A stretch of DNA of 64,000 bases, from NCBI RefSeq assembly GCF_026385525.1, contig NZ_JANIDY010000003.1, positions 186,001 through 250,000 on the forward strand. The letters are read 5' to 3'. Shown piece after piece: positions 35,405 to 42,458 of this stretch. Position 1 is the stretch's first letter. Every line of letters starts with the position of its first letter. Position numbers and translations under genes: made by a program. The notes beneath the pieces were generated by a model. The model saw only the letters and a list, made by a program, of their open reading frames with translations. It was not told the DNA's origin and did not search any database. Origin of the DNA: Bombella pluederhausensis (GTDB lineage: Bacteria; Pseudomonadota; Alphaproteobacteria; Acetobacterales; Acetobacteraceae).

Positions 35405-35418
35405 ATGACCGGTCTATT
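35405..35418 (+). promoter_or_regulatory. Operator-like site 2, upstream of yqhD
   Basis: GACCGGTCTATT (35407-35418), the same core as at 34689 with one base changed, preceded by AGAT. GACCGGTC is itself a perfect 8-base palindrome. Confidence 0.6.
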
Positions 35419-35482
35419 TTAATAACACCTCCTGATGAAGGACATGAGTGCCGAGGGAAACGATCATGAAGGCATATTTTAT

Positions 35483-35498
35483 AGATGACCAGTCTATT
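35483..35498 (+). promoter_or_regulatory. Operator-like site 3, upstream of yqhD
   Basis: TAGATGACCAGTCTATT region; the core GACCAGTCTATT (35487-35498) is identical to site 1. It is 80 bases after site 2 and about 35 bases before the yqhD start, suiting a repressor that blocks transcription or bends DNA between two sites. Confidence 0.6.
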
Positions 35499-35531
35499 AT
35501 TTATGCCCTGAGATGAGGAAAAGAGGACAAC

Positions 35532-36692
35532 ATGGATAATTTTGAGTTCTATAACCCGACAAAAATTCTCTTTGGCAAAGGGATGATTGCCAAGCTGGAT
35601 GAGCAGCTGGATAAGCAGGCACGGGTTCTTGTCCTCTATGGTGGGTCCAGCGCAGAGAAAAGCGGCACACTTGGTGAGGTCCGCAAGGCTCTTGGTAAGC
35701 GCAGCTTTTGTGAGTTTGGGGGGATCGAAGCCAACCCGACTTATGAGACCCTCATGAAGGCCGTGGATGTTGCCCGTAAGGAGAAGGTGGATTTCCTTCT
35801 GGCCGTTGGTGGCGGGTCCGTCATGGATGGTACGAAGTTCGTTGCCGCTGCTGTGCCCTATCAGGGTGAGCCATGGGAAATCCTGCTGAAGCAGGGTGAG
35901 ACAGTCAAGAAGGCCTTGCCGCTCGGCACGGTCGTGACATTGCCTGCTACTGGGTCGGAAATGAACGATATTGCCGTGATCTCCCGCAAGGAGACAGGTG
36001 ATAAGTTGGCTTTCTCAACCCCTCATGTTTTCCCGGCGTTCTCCATTCTGGACCCGACCCGCACATTCACCCTGCCGCCCCGTCAGGTGGCCAATGGTGT
36101 GGCGGATTCCTTCGTCCATGTGATGGAGGCTTACATGACCCTGCCGCAGGATGCGATGGTGCAGGATCGTTACGCCGAGGGTCTGCTGCTCAGCCTGCAT
36201 GACATTGCCGAGCGCATCACCAAGGCCCCCGCTGATGATTATGACCTGCGGTCTAATCTGATGTGGGTGGCAACGCAGGCCCTGAATGGCCTGATCGGTG
36301 CTGGTGTGAAGCAGGACTGGGCCACTCATGCCATCGGGCATGAGCTGACGGCGAAATACGGGATCGACCATGCCCGTACGCTGGCCATCGTGTTCCCGGC
36401 CATGCTGAAGGAGCGCCGGGTACAGAAGCGTGCCAAGCTGCTGCAATATGCCACCCGTGTTCTGGGGCTGACCGAAGGGACGGAAGATGAGCGCATTGAT
36501 GCTGCCATCGCCCGTATTGAAGCCTTCTTTGAAGGGTTGGAGATTCCTGTCCGCCTGTCTGCTTATGAGATCGATCGTGCCGGGATTGATCCCATCATTG
36601 CCCAGCTTAAAGACCATGGCATGACGGCTCTTGGTGAGGATCAGGCCATCACGCCAGAAATCAGCCGCAAGGTTCTGGAAAGAGCTCTGTAA
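35532..36692 (+). CDS. yqhD: NADPH-dependent iron-family alcohol dehydrogenase / aldehyde reductase YqhD
   Basis: A 386-residue protein aligning along its whole length with E. coli YqhD by eye: start FYNPTKILFGKG, cofactor loop LLAVGGGSVMDGTKF, LPATGSE, and metal ligands in NGVADSFVHVMEAY (Asp, His) and AIGHELTAKYGIDHARTL (two His). YqhD reduces short and reactive aldehydes (methylglyoxal, acrolein, butanal) with NADPH. The ribosome site AGAGGA precedes the ATG. Two operator-like sites lie upstream, and the NemR-like gene is adjacent. Together with the following aldehyde dehydrogenase it gives reduction and oxidation routes for the same aldehydes. Confidence 0.93.
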   Translation: MDNFEFYNPTKILFGKGMIAKLDEQLDKQARVLVLYGGSSAEKSGTLGEVRKALGKRSFCEFGGIEANPTYETLMKAVDVARKEKVDFLLAVGGGSVMDGTKFVAAAVPYQGEPWEILLKQGETVKKALPLGTVVTLPATGSEMNDIAVISRKETGDKLAFSTPHVFPAFSILDPTRTFTLPPRQVANGVADSFVHVMEAYMTLPQDAMVQDRYAEGLLLSLHDIAERITKAPADDYDLRSNLMWVATQALNGLIGAGVKQDWATHAIGHELTAKYGIDHARTLAIVFPAMLKERRVQKRAKLLQYATRVLGLTEGTEDERIDAAIARIEAFFEGLEIPVRLSAYEIDRAGIDPIIAQLKDHGMTALGEDQAITPEISRKVLERAL

Positions 36693-36786
36693 GTTCCCAT
36701 ATCTGACTGGGGGGCGATGTGCAGTTTGCATGATGGCCCCTCAGGCAGCCTCGGGCGACGCCATAGTCAGGCGGCCCGTATTACGA

Positions 36787-36808
36787 GGTTCCGCCAGAGA
36801 GCGGAACC
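36787..36808 (+). other. Intercistronic hairpin between yqhD and the aldehyde dehydrogenase
   Basis: A perfect 8-bp stem GGTTCCGC/GCGGAACC with a 6-base loop (CAGAGA) ends 9 bases before the GAGG ribosome site of the next gene. There is no T run. A role in mRNA processing, stability or translation control of the second cistron is possible. Confidence 0.55.
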
Positions 36809-36827
36809 GAGAGAAGTGAGGTATTTC

Positions 36828-38219
36828 ATGGCCTACGCTACGACCAATCCTTATACCAATGAAGTCATCAGGACATTTCCTGAGGCAACCGATCAGGAAG
36901 TGCAGGCTGCCCTGACAGCAGGCCATAAGGCCTATGAGGCATGGCGGAAAACTAGCTTTGCCGAACGGTCCAAATTGCTGAAGTCCGTTGGCGCTCTCCT
37001 GCGCCGGGATGCCGATAAGCTGGCCCGCCTGGCCGCTCTGGAAATGGGCAAGGTGCTGGCAGAGGGCAAGGCGGAAGTCATTCTGTCTGCCGAGATCTGC
37101 GAATATTACGCCGATCATGCTGAGGAACTTCTGAAACCGGAAGAACTGAAGGTATCCAGCCCTGCCATCGGGCGGCCAACCATAGTGCATGAACCACAGG
37201 GCATCGTGCTGGCGATTGAGCCGTGGAATTTCCCTTATTATCAGGTGGTTCGTATTGCTGCGCCGCAGATCTCTGCCGGTAATGCCGTTATCCTCAAACA
37301 TGCGGGCAACCTGCCGCAATGTGCTGCTGCCTGTCAGGCACTTTTTGAGGAAGCCGGTGCTCCGAAGGGGCTGTTCCAGAATCTCTATCTGGCCCGCCAT
37401 CACACGGAAGTGGTGCTGAATGATCCTCGTACCTGTGGCGTGGCACTGACAGGCTCCGAAGGGGCTGGTTCTGTCGTGGCAGGCATTGCGGGCAAGGCCT
37501 TAAAGAAGGCAACGATGGAGCTGGGTGGCAGTGATGCCTTCATCGTGCTGGATGATGCCGACCTTGAGAAGACGGTCAAATGGGCCGTGTTTGGCCGCCA
37601 CTGGAATGCCGGTCAGGTCTGTGTGTCTGCCAAGCGTATCATCGTGGTGGATAGTCTCTATGATCGCTTTCTGGAGCTCTATAAGAAAGGTATTGCCGAG
37701 CTGAAGGCTGGTGATCCGTTGGACCCCAACACTAACTTCGCCCCCCTTTCGTCCCAGAAGGCTGCTGATGATCTGCGGGCTCAGGTAGAGGAAGCCAAGA
37801 AGCACGGTGCGAAGGTAGAAACCATTCCGCTGCCTGTGCCGAATCAGGGGGCTTTCTTCCAGCCTATGATTATGACGGGGCTTGATGAGAAGAATGAGGC
37901 CCGTCACTGGGAGTTTTTTGGCCCGGTTACGCAGCTTTATCGGGCGAAGGATGAAGATGATGCCATCCGTATTGCCAATGATTCCCCTTATGGGCTCGGC
38001 GGGTCTGTCTTCACGAAAGATGAAGCCCGTGGTGCCCGTGTGGCAGCGAAGATTCGTACCGGCATGGTGTTCATCAACCATCCGACCGGCACGAAAGCTG
38101 AACTGCCCTTTGGTGGTATCGCCCGTTCCGGCTATGGCCGGGAGCTGATTGGCCTTGGCATCAAGGAGTTTGTGAACCACAAGCTCATCAATATCGTGGA
38201 TATTGACGCTCCGTTCTGA
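36828..38219 (+). CDS. NAD(P)-dependent aldehyde dehydrogenase (succinate-semialdehyde dehydrogenase-like)
   Basis: 463 residues, in the shorter class of ALDHs related to GabD/Sad. It has the WNFPYYQ oxyanion loop, GSEGAG in the nucleotide site, the general base Glu in MELGGSD and the nucleophile Cys in NAGQVCVSAKR, with PFGGIARSGYGRE near the end. The frame is open from 36717, but the ATG at 36828 has GAGG 6 bases before it and matches the family start. It lies 135 bases after yqhD with a hairpin between; one transcript under the NemR-like regulator is likely. The precise aldehyde is unknown. Confidence 0.88.
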   Translation: MAYATTNPYTNEVIRTFPEATDQEVQAALTAGHKAYEAWRKTSFAERSKLLKSVGALLRRDADKLARLAALEMGKVLAEGKAEVILSAEICEYYADHAEELLKPEELKVSSPAIGRPTIVHEPQGIVLAIEPWNFPYYQVVRIAAPQISAGNAVILKHAGNLPQCAAACQALFEEAGAPKGLFQNLYLARHHTEVVLNDPRTCGVALTGSEGAGSVVAGIAGKALKKATMELGGSDAFIVLDDADLEKTVKWAVFGRHWNAGQVCVSAKRIIVVDSLYDRFLELYKKGIAELKAGDPLDPNTNFAPLSSQKAADDLRAQVEEAKKHGAKVETIPLPVPNQGAFFQPMIMTGLDEKNEARHWEFFGPVTQLYRAKDEDDAIRIANDSPYGLGGSVFTKDEARGARVAAKIRTGMVFINHPTGTKAELPFGGIARSGYGRELIGLGIKEFVNHKLINIVDIDAPF

Positions 38220-38244
38220 GGGGATGATTTCTCCCGGTTACAGA

Positions 38245-38272
38245 AAAGGCGGCTCCAGCAGGGGCCGCCTTT
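38245..38272 (+). terminator. Terminator after the aldehyde dehydrogenase
   Basis: A perfect 9-bp stem AAAGGCGGC/GCCGCCTTT with a 10-base loop, 25 bases after the stop. The T tract is only three bases long. Confidence 0.7.
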
Positions 38273-38652
38273 CTATACTGTGACGCATTATGTATGATTG
38301 AAGTTCTGAATGGTACTCGCCAGTTCAATGGGAAAAGGCGTAGGAATTAGCCAGTGATGTGATTAAGTTTGACGAAGCGTTCTCTTTCCATTTCTCTGGT
38401 TGCAGATTGAATCTTTATCGAGATTGATAATTCCAGACGAGAAGTGGTGTAGTCGTGCCCGTAGTATGGTCCTGTCCTTGTTGGAGAGCGGTTCTCTCTA
38501 CATCAGAGAAGCGAAATCAGGGCGTGCAGGCAGAGGGTTTATTACGCATTTTTTTTATTGTAGTTCCTGTTATAGGGTGGCTGGTATTGCTATATAGAAT
38601 AGGCTTTAATTTAAGTTTTTAATTGTGTAACAATCACCCATTGTATTTAATT
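38273..38652. other. AT-rich gap between aldehyde dehydrogenase and retron RT
   Basis: 380 bases with visibly lower GC than the flanking metabolic genes. It holds only short frames without ribosome sites and a 6-bp hairpin (TTCTCT...AGAGAA near 38490-38512). No gene, tRNA or IS end was recognised. It forms the downstream edge of the retron island. Confidence 0.6.
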
Positions 38653-39576
38653 TTAATATGTTAGTTTTCGCCGTTGGTTTCGATAAAATTCAGCTCGAGG
38701 ACGATACCGAGGATCAATCTGGGCTGCTTCATAAAAGCATGATATTAGTTTGGAGAGTAGCTGCAACTTTTCTGTATTATTCGTGCAGGTCGTGATTTTT
38801 TGCTCTAATCGGTGAATTTTCCGCCAGCGTGAAAAGGGTAGAGTAATTTTATCCTGCTTGATTGCTATCCCTGTTACAATTTTTACGCTATCACCCATGA
38901 AAAAACGTGCTTTGTGTGCACGCAAGCCGGCCTTGAAGATTATCTGCCGTACCTTGTGAAGAAGGGCACGAGAAGCACGGGGACCAGACATAGTAATATC
39001 GTCCACATAACATGTCATAATAAGTCCATGCTTCAGAGCAAAGTTTGATAGGTCATTGAATAGGTGTTTGTGAGTATAATAGGAGATTATTGGACTGATT
39101 GAGCTGCCTGTAGCTAATATACCATTGTAACATATTAGGTTTGCAAGTAGTCCTGCTACGTCTGATGTACAGTTCATTTCATCGCGAAAGAAATGCATTA
39201 CTTTGTGTTGGTGGGTTGATTGGTAGAATTTTGCAATATCGATTTTTATAAGTGGATGATTACTAATATGAACACGAGCATTAGACAAGTACGATCGTCC
39301 TTTCACTGCTGAGTGGAGATAACTGGGCACTTCGATACGAGCTAGATATCGATGTAATTGTTTATGAAGACTCTGTAATGCGGTGCCGGATTCCTGAATT
39401 TCACGACCTGTACTTTTATGTTTGTAAATGCGATATTGACCATCCATAGCCAGTTTATTTAATTTATTTAGATCCCAACCTAGTCGTTTTGCCAATGTAT
39501 GTGGTGATTGGAGGCTATATAGATGACAACGATTAATCGGTATGGGTGGTTGTTGCGCTCGTTTTTTTTGACTCAT
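38653..39576 (-). CDS. Retron-type reverse transcriptase
   Basis: 307 residues, the usual size of a stand-alone retron RT. It carries both retron hallmarks, NAxxH (NARVH, 99-103) and VTG (234-236), and the polymerase motifs IKIDIAKFYQS, TGSSISPIIS and the catalytic YVDD (190-193). Retron RTs copy part of a dedicated ncRNA into branched msDNA, and RT, msDNA and an accessory protein together act as anti-phage defence. The ATG at 39576 has GGAGAG 4 bases before it; an ATG at 39588 is also possible. The gene overlaps the HTH frame by 44 bases. The AT-rich composition, unlike both neighbours, indicates horizontal transfer. A DGR or intron RT is excluded by size and motifs. Confidence 0.92.
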   Translation of the reverse strand: MSQKKRAQQPPIPINRCHLYSLQSPHTLAKRLGWDLNKLNKLAMDGQYRIYKHKSTGREIQESGTALQSLHKQLHRYLARIEVPSYLHSAVKGRSYLSNARVHISNHPLIKIDIAKFYQSTHQHKVMHFFRDEMNCTSDVAGLLANLICYNGILATGSSISPIISYYTHKHLFNDLSNFALKHGLIMTCYVDDITMSGPRASRALLHKVRQIIFKAGLRAHKARFFMGDSVKIVTGIAIKQDKITLPFSRWRKIHRLEQKITTCTNNTEKLQLLSKLISCFYEAAQIDPRYRPRAEFYRNQRRKLTY

Positions 39577-39877
39577 TATTCTCTCCATCAGCTACCCATT
39601 CCAGCATTTTTAATACCTTATCCGCAAAAAATATACGTGCCTTATTGAAGTTTTTATTTGATTCTTGTTCTGCAAATAGCATGAGTGACGATATTGGTAA
39701 TTCAAATCTATCAGCGTATTTCTTAAGAACTGCTAGGCTGGGTTCTTTTTTCTTGTGCTCTATCTCGTTGAGATATGATCGAGATATATTGATTTGCTTG
39801 GCAAGATCAGACTGTGAAAGTCGATGATACTGTCTAATAGTTTTTAAGGCTCTGTCGTACATATTCTCTTGTCTCAT
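39533..39877 (-). CDS. Small HTH (XRE/Cro-type) protein, putative retron accessory protein
   Basis: 114 residues. The HTH covers about residues 9-62 (RQYHRLSQSDLAKQINISRSYLNEIEHKKKEPSLAVLKKYADRFE in outline), followed by a helical tail and a polar Lys/Thr end. It overlaps the RT frame by 44 bases on the same strand, so the two are translationally coupled. From memory, one class in the published retron classification pairs the RT with just such a small HTH protein; here it is the only candidate effector or regulator. An 18-base palindrome lies 5 bases before its start, suggesting autoregulation. It could be a plain repressor, the toxic effector, or both. Confidence 0.8.
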   Translation of the reverse strand: MRQENMYDRALKTIRQYHRLSQSDLAKQINISRSYLNEIEHKKKEPSLAVLKKYADRFELPISSLMLFAEQESNKNFNKARIFFADKVLKMLEWVADGENNESKKTSATTTHTD

Positions 39878-39882
39878 TCTTA

Positions 39883-39900
39883 AACTCTTTTGAAAGAGTT
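39883..39900. promoter_or_regulatory. Perfect palindrome before the HTH gene (candidate operator)
   Basis: AACTCTTTTGAAAGAGTT: two 8-base arms around TG. It ends 5 bases before the HTH start codon on the minus strand. Dyad size and position suit binding by an XRE dimer. In RNA it could instead fold over the start region. Confidence 0.55.
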
Positions 39901-39945
39901 AAGGGGGGATTACGTCAACATCTCCCAGATTTTTGTGCCAACACG

Positions 39946-39976
39946 GACTGCCTTGAGGATGAAATCCAAGGCAGTC
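39946..39976 (-). other. Strong stem-loop in the retron leader
   Basis: A perfect 10-bp stem GACTGCCTTG/CAAGGCAGTC with an 11-base loop, between the candidate ncRNA and the HTH gene. It could end the ncRNA or attenuate read-through into the HTH-RT genes. Confidence 0.6.
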
Positions 39977-40047
39977 ATTGCAGCTTTCCAAGTCATCGGC
40001 CTCAGAAGAACATCCCGAATCAGACGTTTCCGTTGGCTAGTTTTCGC

Positions 40048-40329
40048 ACGCTTCTTCTCAGCACTTGGTGAGGGATTGGTGCCCATAGGTAGTCCTCCTA
40101 CACGCTCGCCCCGGAATTAGGACCAGCTCCACCAGCAGGAGTACAACGAGAGAAGAAGCATCCCCCCAACTTTACGCATCCTGCCACACGGATGCGTCTT
40201 ACCGACCCTGCAGAAGATCCCGAGTGGATTCCTTCACGCAGCCGATAAGTGTGAGGATTAATTAAAAATTAATCCCGCAGGTGATTACTCACCCAGAGTT
40301 CAGTGGGATGTTGCCTTTGTCCCAAGTGC
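40048..40329 (-). ncRNA. Candidate retron msr-msd RNA
   Basis: This non-coding stretch upstream of HTH-RT is where a retron ncRNA is expected, and it is packed with inverted repeats. GCACTTGG/CCAAGTGC (40061-40068 with 40322-40329) could be the a2/a1 arms. A 12-bp pairing ATGCTTCTTCTC/GAGAAGAAGCGT (40048-40059 with 40150-40161, one G-T) could close a roughly 110-base msd-like hairpin. ACGCATCC/GGATGCGT (40174-40197) and GGATTAATT/AATTAATCC (40255-40275) give msr-like stem-loops. The branching guanosine was not identified and no folding was run, so ends and topology are provisional. Confidence 0.45.
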
Positions 40330-40373
40330 ATGGGGCCTTGTGTGCCTATATTAGGATCGATTGTCAATGAAAA

Positions 40374-40408
40374 TTCGCCTGTGGCGAACATATTTTTCCA
40401 TTGGCGAA
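40374..40408. promoter_or_regulatory. Cluster of three GGCGAA half-sites upstream of the retron
   Basis: TTCGCC-tgt-GGCGAA (40374-40388) forms an inverted repeat, and a third GGCGAA (within TGGCGAAC, 40402-40409) lies 20 bases from the second, about two helical turns. It sits just upstream of the candidate ncRNA start on the minus strand, next to a TTGACA (40367-40362, minus). Probably a regulator-binding region; the factor is unknown. Confidence 0.4.
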
Positions 40409-40698
40409 CGATTCCCCATGAAAGCAGTTAGTTTAGTAATGCATTGCGTGAATGAATTCGACTATAGCCTGTTTTTATCGCTCCAACGAATGCTGAGTTT
40501 CGATATTATCATAATCGATGAACCGGGCCGTCTTCACATGAAGAAAGGGTAGGCATGCACGTAGCAGAATAATCAGACGATAAGCCTGATTGTTACATTG
40601 CAACTCAGTATCGCATTTGGATTGATCAGCTAGGGTGAGAGGCTGGATCAGTCGCCGTCGTATCTCTAATGTGAATATCAAAGCATCATATTCGGGTT
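40409..40698. other. Non-coding stretch between retron and cytochrome b561
   Basis: About 290 bases with short frames on both strands lacking ribosome sites, and no recognised RNA gene, IS end or direct repeat. AT-richer than the gene to its right, it is the upstream edge of the island. Confidence 0.5.
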
Positions 40699-41217
40699 TT
40701 ACCGCCTCAGCATGGACCCCATGACACCATCACGCCGGATGATGCCATGCAGCAGGGCGGCTCCGATATGGGCGAGGATGAGGAGGATCAGCCCATAGGC
40801 AAGCAGGCTGTGCAGGCAGCGCAGCGCACCCCAGAGATGGGGGTGAAAGCCGATGAGGGGCGGGATATGGCAACCACCCCATAGGGTGATCGGGTAGCCA
40901 CCAGCCGAGAGCATGGCCCAGCCAACCAGTGGCAGGGCGATCATGAAGCCATAGAGCAGGATGTGGGACAGATGGGCTGCCAGCTTCATGACGGCAGGCA
41001 GGTCATTCGGCAAAGGCGGGGTGTGGCTGGCAAAGCGGTTGATGAGTCGGATAACCACCAGTAGCAGGAGCAGAAAGCCAACCGTGCGGTGCAGCGTGAA
41101 CAGCCCTGCATAATGAATGGTGGAGTCATGCGCCATGACCAGCCCAACAAAGAGCATGACGATGATGAGCGCCGCCATCACCCAGTGAAGCAGGATGGAG
41201 AGACGAGAGAAAGACAT
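40699..41217 (-). CDS. Cytochrome b561 (CybB-like)
   Basis: 172 residues with four predicted membrane helices. Heme-ligand histidines are seen in SILLHWVMA (helix 1), FTLHRTVGF, AHLSHILLYG and LRCLHSLLAYG/LILAHIGAALLHG. The C-terminus is short and basic. Bacterial b561 proteins move electrons between quinol and periplasmic or membrane acceptors, and CybB reacts with superoxide. It starts 3 bases after the catalase-like gene, so the pair is one operon. Here the b561 probably links quinones to the heme peroxidase; that is inference from pairing. Confidence 0.88.
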   Translation of the reverse strand: MSFSRLSILLHWVMAALIIVMLFVGLVMAHDSTIHYAGLFTLHRTVGFLLLLLVVIRLINRFASHTPPLPNDLPAVMKLAAHLSHILLYGFMIALPLVGWAMLSAGGYPITLWGGCHIPPLIGFHPHLWGALRCLHSLLAYGLILLILAHIGAALLHGIIRRDGVMGSMLRR

Positions 41218-41220
41218 GGC

Positions 41221-42315
41221 TTACTGGCCCTTTTCGTCTGAAGTGAGGGGCGGGTTGGCGACATCGCCGGGTGTGACCATGCTGGGCGTCTTATGTTCGG
41301 CAGAACGGGTCGCATAGGACCGCATATAGATTGAAGACCGCAGAGCCAGTAAAGGATCGCCAGAAACACTGATTCCGTCAGGCAGGATGGTGGGGTCGAA
41401 TACCATAGGGCCGCAGGGGCTTTCATCCTCGCTGTAGGCCTTCGTGAAGGTTACCGTTCCGACTGTTACTTTCTGGTCTGCTTCATTCCAAGGCTGGCTG
41501 GGGTCATTGACCGGGTCGCCCTCGCGGGCAACAGTGGCAACAATATCCCAGCTGAGTGGTTTCTGGTCCAGCGTCTGGACAAGCCGTTTGAAAAGATAGT
41601 TCCCATCATTGGTGCCGCTGCCTTCTGCGGGGCTGAAATCTTCTTTCGCCACGACTGACCAGCGGACAGCGACCTGTTTTCCAGCATCATTGGTCAGGAT
41701 GAAACTATCGAGGCTGTTATAGGTATCGTTGGTCAGGTCAGAACTTTGTTTATGGGCTTTGACCTGTTCAAACGCTGTTTTCAGCCAAGGGCGTTGGGCA
41801 GCATAGGCTTGTGAGGCCGCCGGGTCAGTCTTGTGTGTGGTCGGGTCCAGCCGTGCCGCACCAAAGAAAGCATAGGCATCGGCAATGTCCCGCATGGGCT
41901 GGAGGGGGACATCCACCAGAGCCATGCGCCAGTCATCCCCGGTGGCAGACCGTATCTGCAAGGCCAGACTGCGGGCCACGGCAGGATTGTCCGGCAGGTA
42001 CGGCATGGGCGGAGCGAGAGAGAAACGCCCCATGACAGGCAGATGCTCACCCTTGAAAACACCGGAGCGGGACAGGACACGGCCTTCCGGTGAGGGGTCA
42101 AACCAACCTGTGGCACACATGCCTTTGGCATGGGCACGGCGGAAGCCGGTATCGGGTGCGCCAGCATTATGGAAACGCTGCATGAAATGGGAAGGAGATA
42201 TGGCAGCCGGACTGAACATGCCAGCCGTCCAGGCCATCAGGCCACCCAGACAGAGCGGCGGCAGAATGACCGCCGCCCAACGGGCCGGACTGCCCTTGCG
42301 GGGGGAATGCGCCAT
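41221..42315 (-). CDS. Catalase-family heme peroxidase (SrpA-like), membrane-anchored
   Basis: 364 residues, much shorter than a classic catalase. A hydrophobic N-terminal segment (about 13-33) serves as signal or anchor. The distal His is in GFRRAHAKGMCATGWF, and the proximal heme region is SSIYMRSYATRSAEH. The GAGGAG ribosome site lies 8 bases before the ATG. Small catalase-like proteins of this group act as peroxidases or hydroperoxidases, and are often paired with a b561 as here. A periplasmic location facing the quinone pool is likely. The electron donor is inferred. Confidence 0.85.
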   Translation of the reverse strand: MAHSPRKGSPARWAAVILPPLCLGGLMAWTAGMFSPAAISPSHFMQRFHNAGAPDTGFRRAHAKGMCATGWFDPSPEGRVLSRSGVFKGEHLPVMGRFSLAPPMPYLPDNPAVARSLALQIRSATGDDWRMALVDVPLQPMRDIADAYAFFGAARLDPTTHKTDPAASQAYAAQRPWLKTAFEQVKAHKQSSDLTNDTYNSLDSFILTNDAGKQVAVRWSVVAKEDFSPAEGSGTNDGNYLFKRLVQTLDQKPLSWDIVATVAREGDPVNDPSQPWNEADQKVTVGTVTFTKAYSEDESPCGPMVFDPTILPDGISVSGDPLLALRSSIYMRSYATRSAEHKTPSMVTPGDVANPPLTSDEKGQ

Positions 42316-42417
42316 GGGATGATCTCCTCAACGGGTGATGGAACTCTATCCTCAGCCTGTATCAGATGTCATCCGCTGCGGGAAGGAAAGTGTCTATATG
42401 TAAGGGGCGAGTAAATG

Positions 42418-42447
42418 GCCCACCCTGTTACGTTCAGCAGGGTGGGC
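42418..42447 (-). terminator. Stem-loop after the RND outer-membrane gene
   Basis: A perfect 10-bp stem GCCCACCCTG/CAGGGTGGGC with a 10-base loop, 11 bases beyond the stop of the outer-membrane factor. Only a short T stretch follows on the minus strand. Confidence 0.65.
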
Positions 42448-42458
42448 GCATTATGGGC

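Noticed and set aside
38400-38597. 65-codon frame in the gap before the retron
   Set aside because: No ribosome site, no conserved features, unusual composition; likely chance in AT-rich DNA.
40361-40681. Short overlapping frames on both strands upstream of the retron leader
   Set aside because: Neither has a ribosome site or recognisable domain; a transposase remnant was considered but nothing matches well enough.
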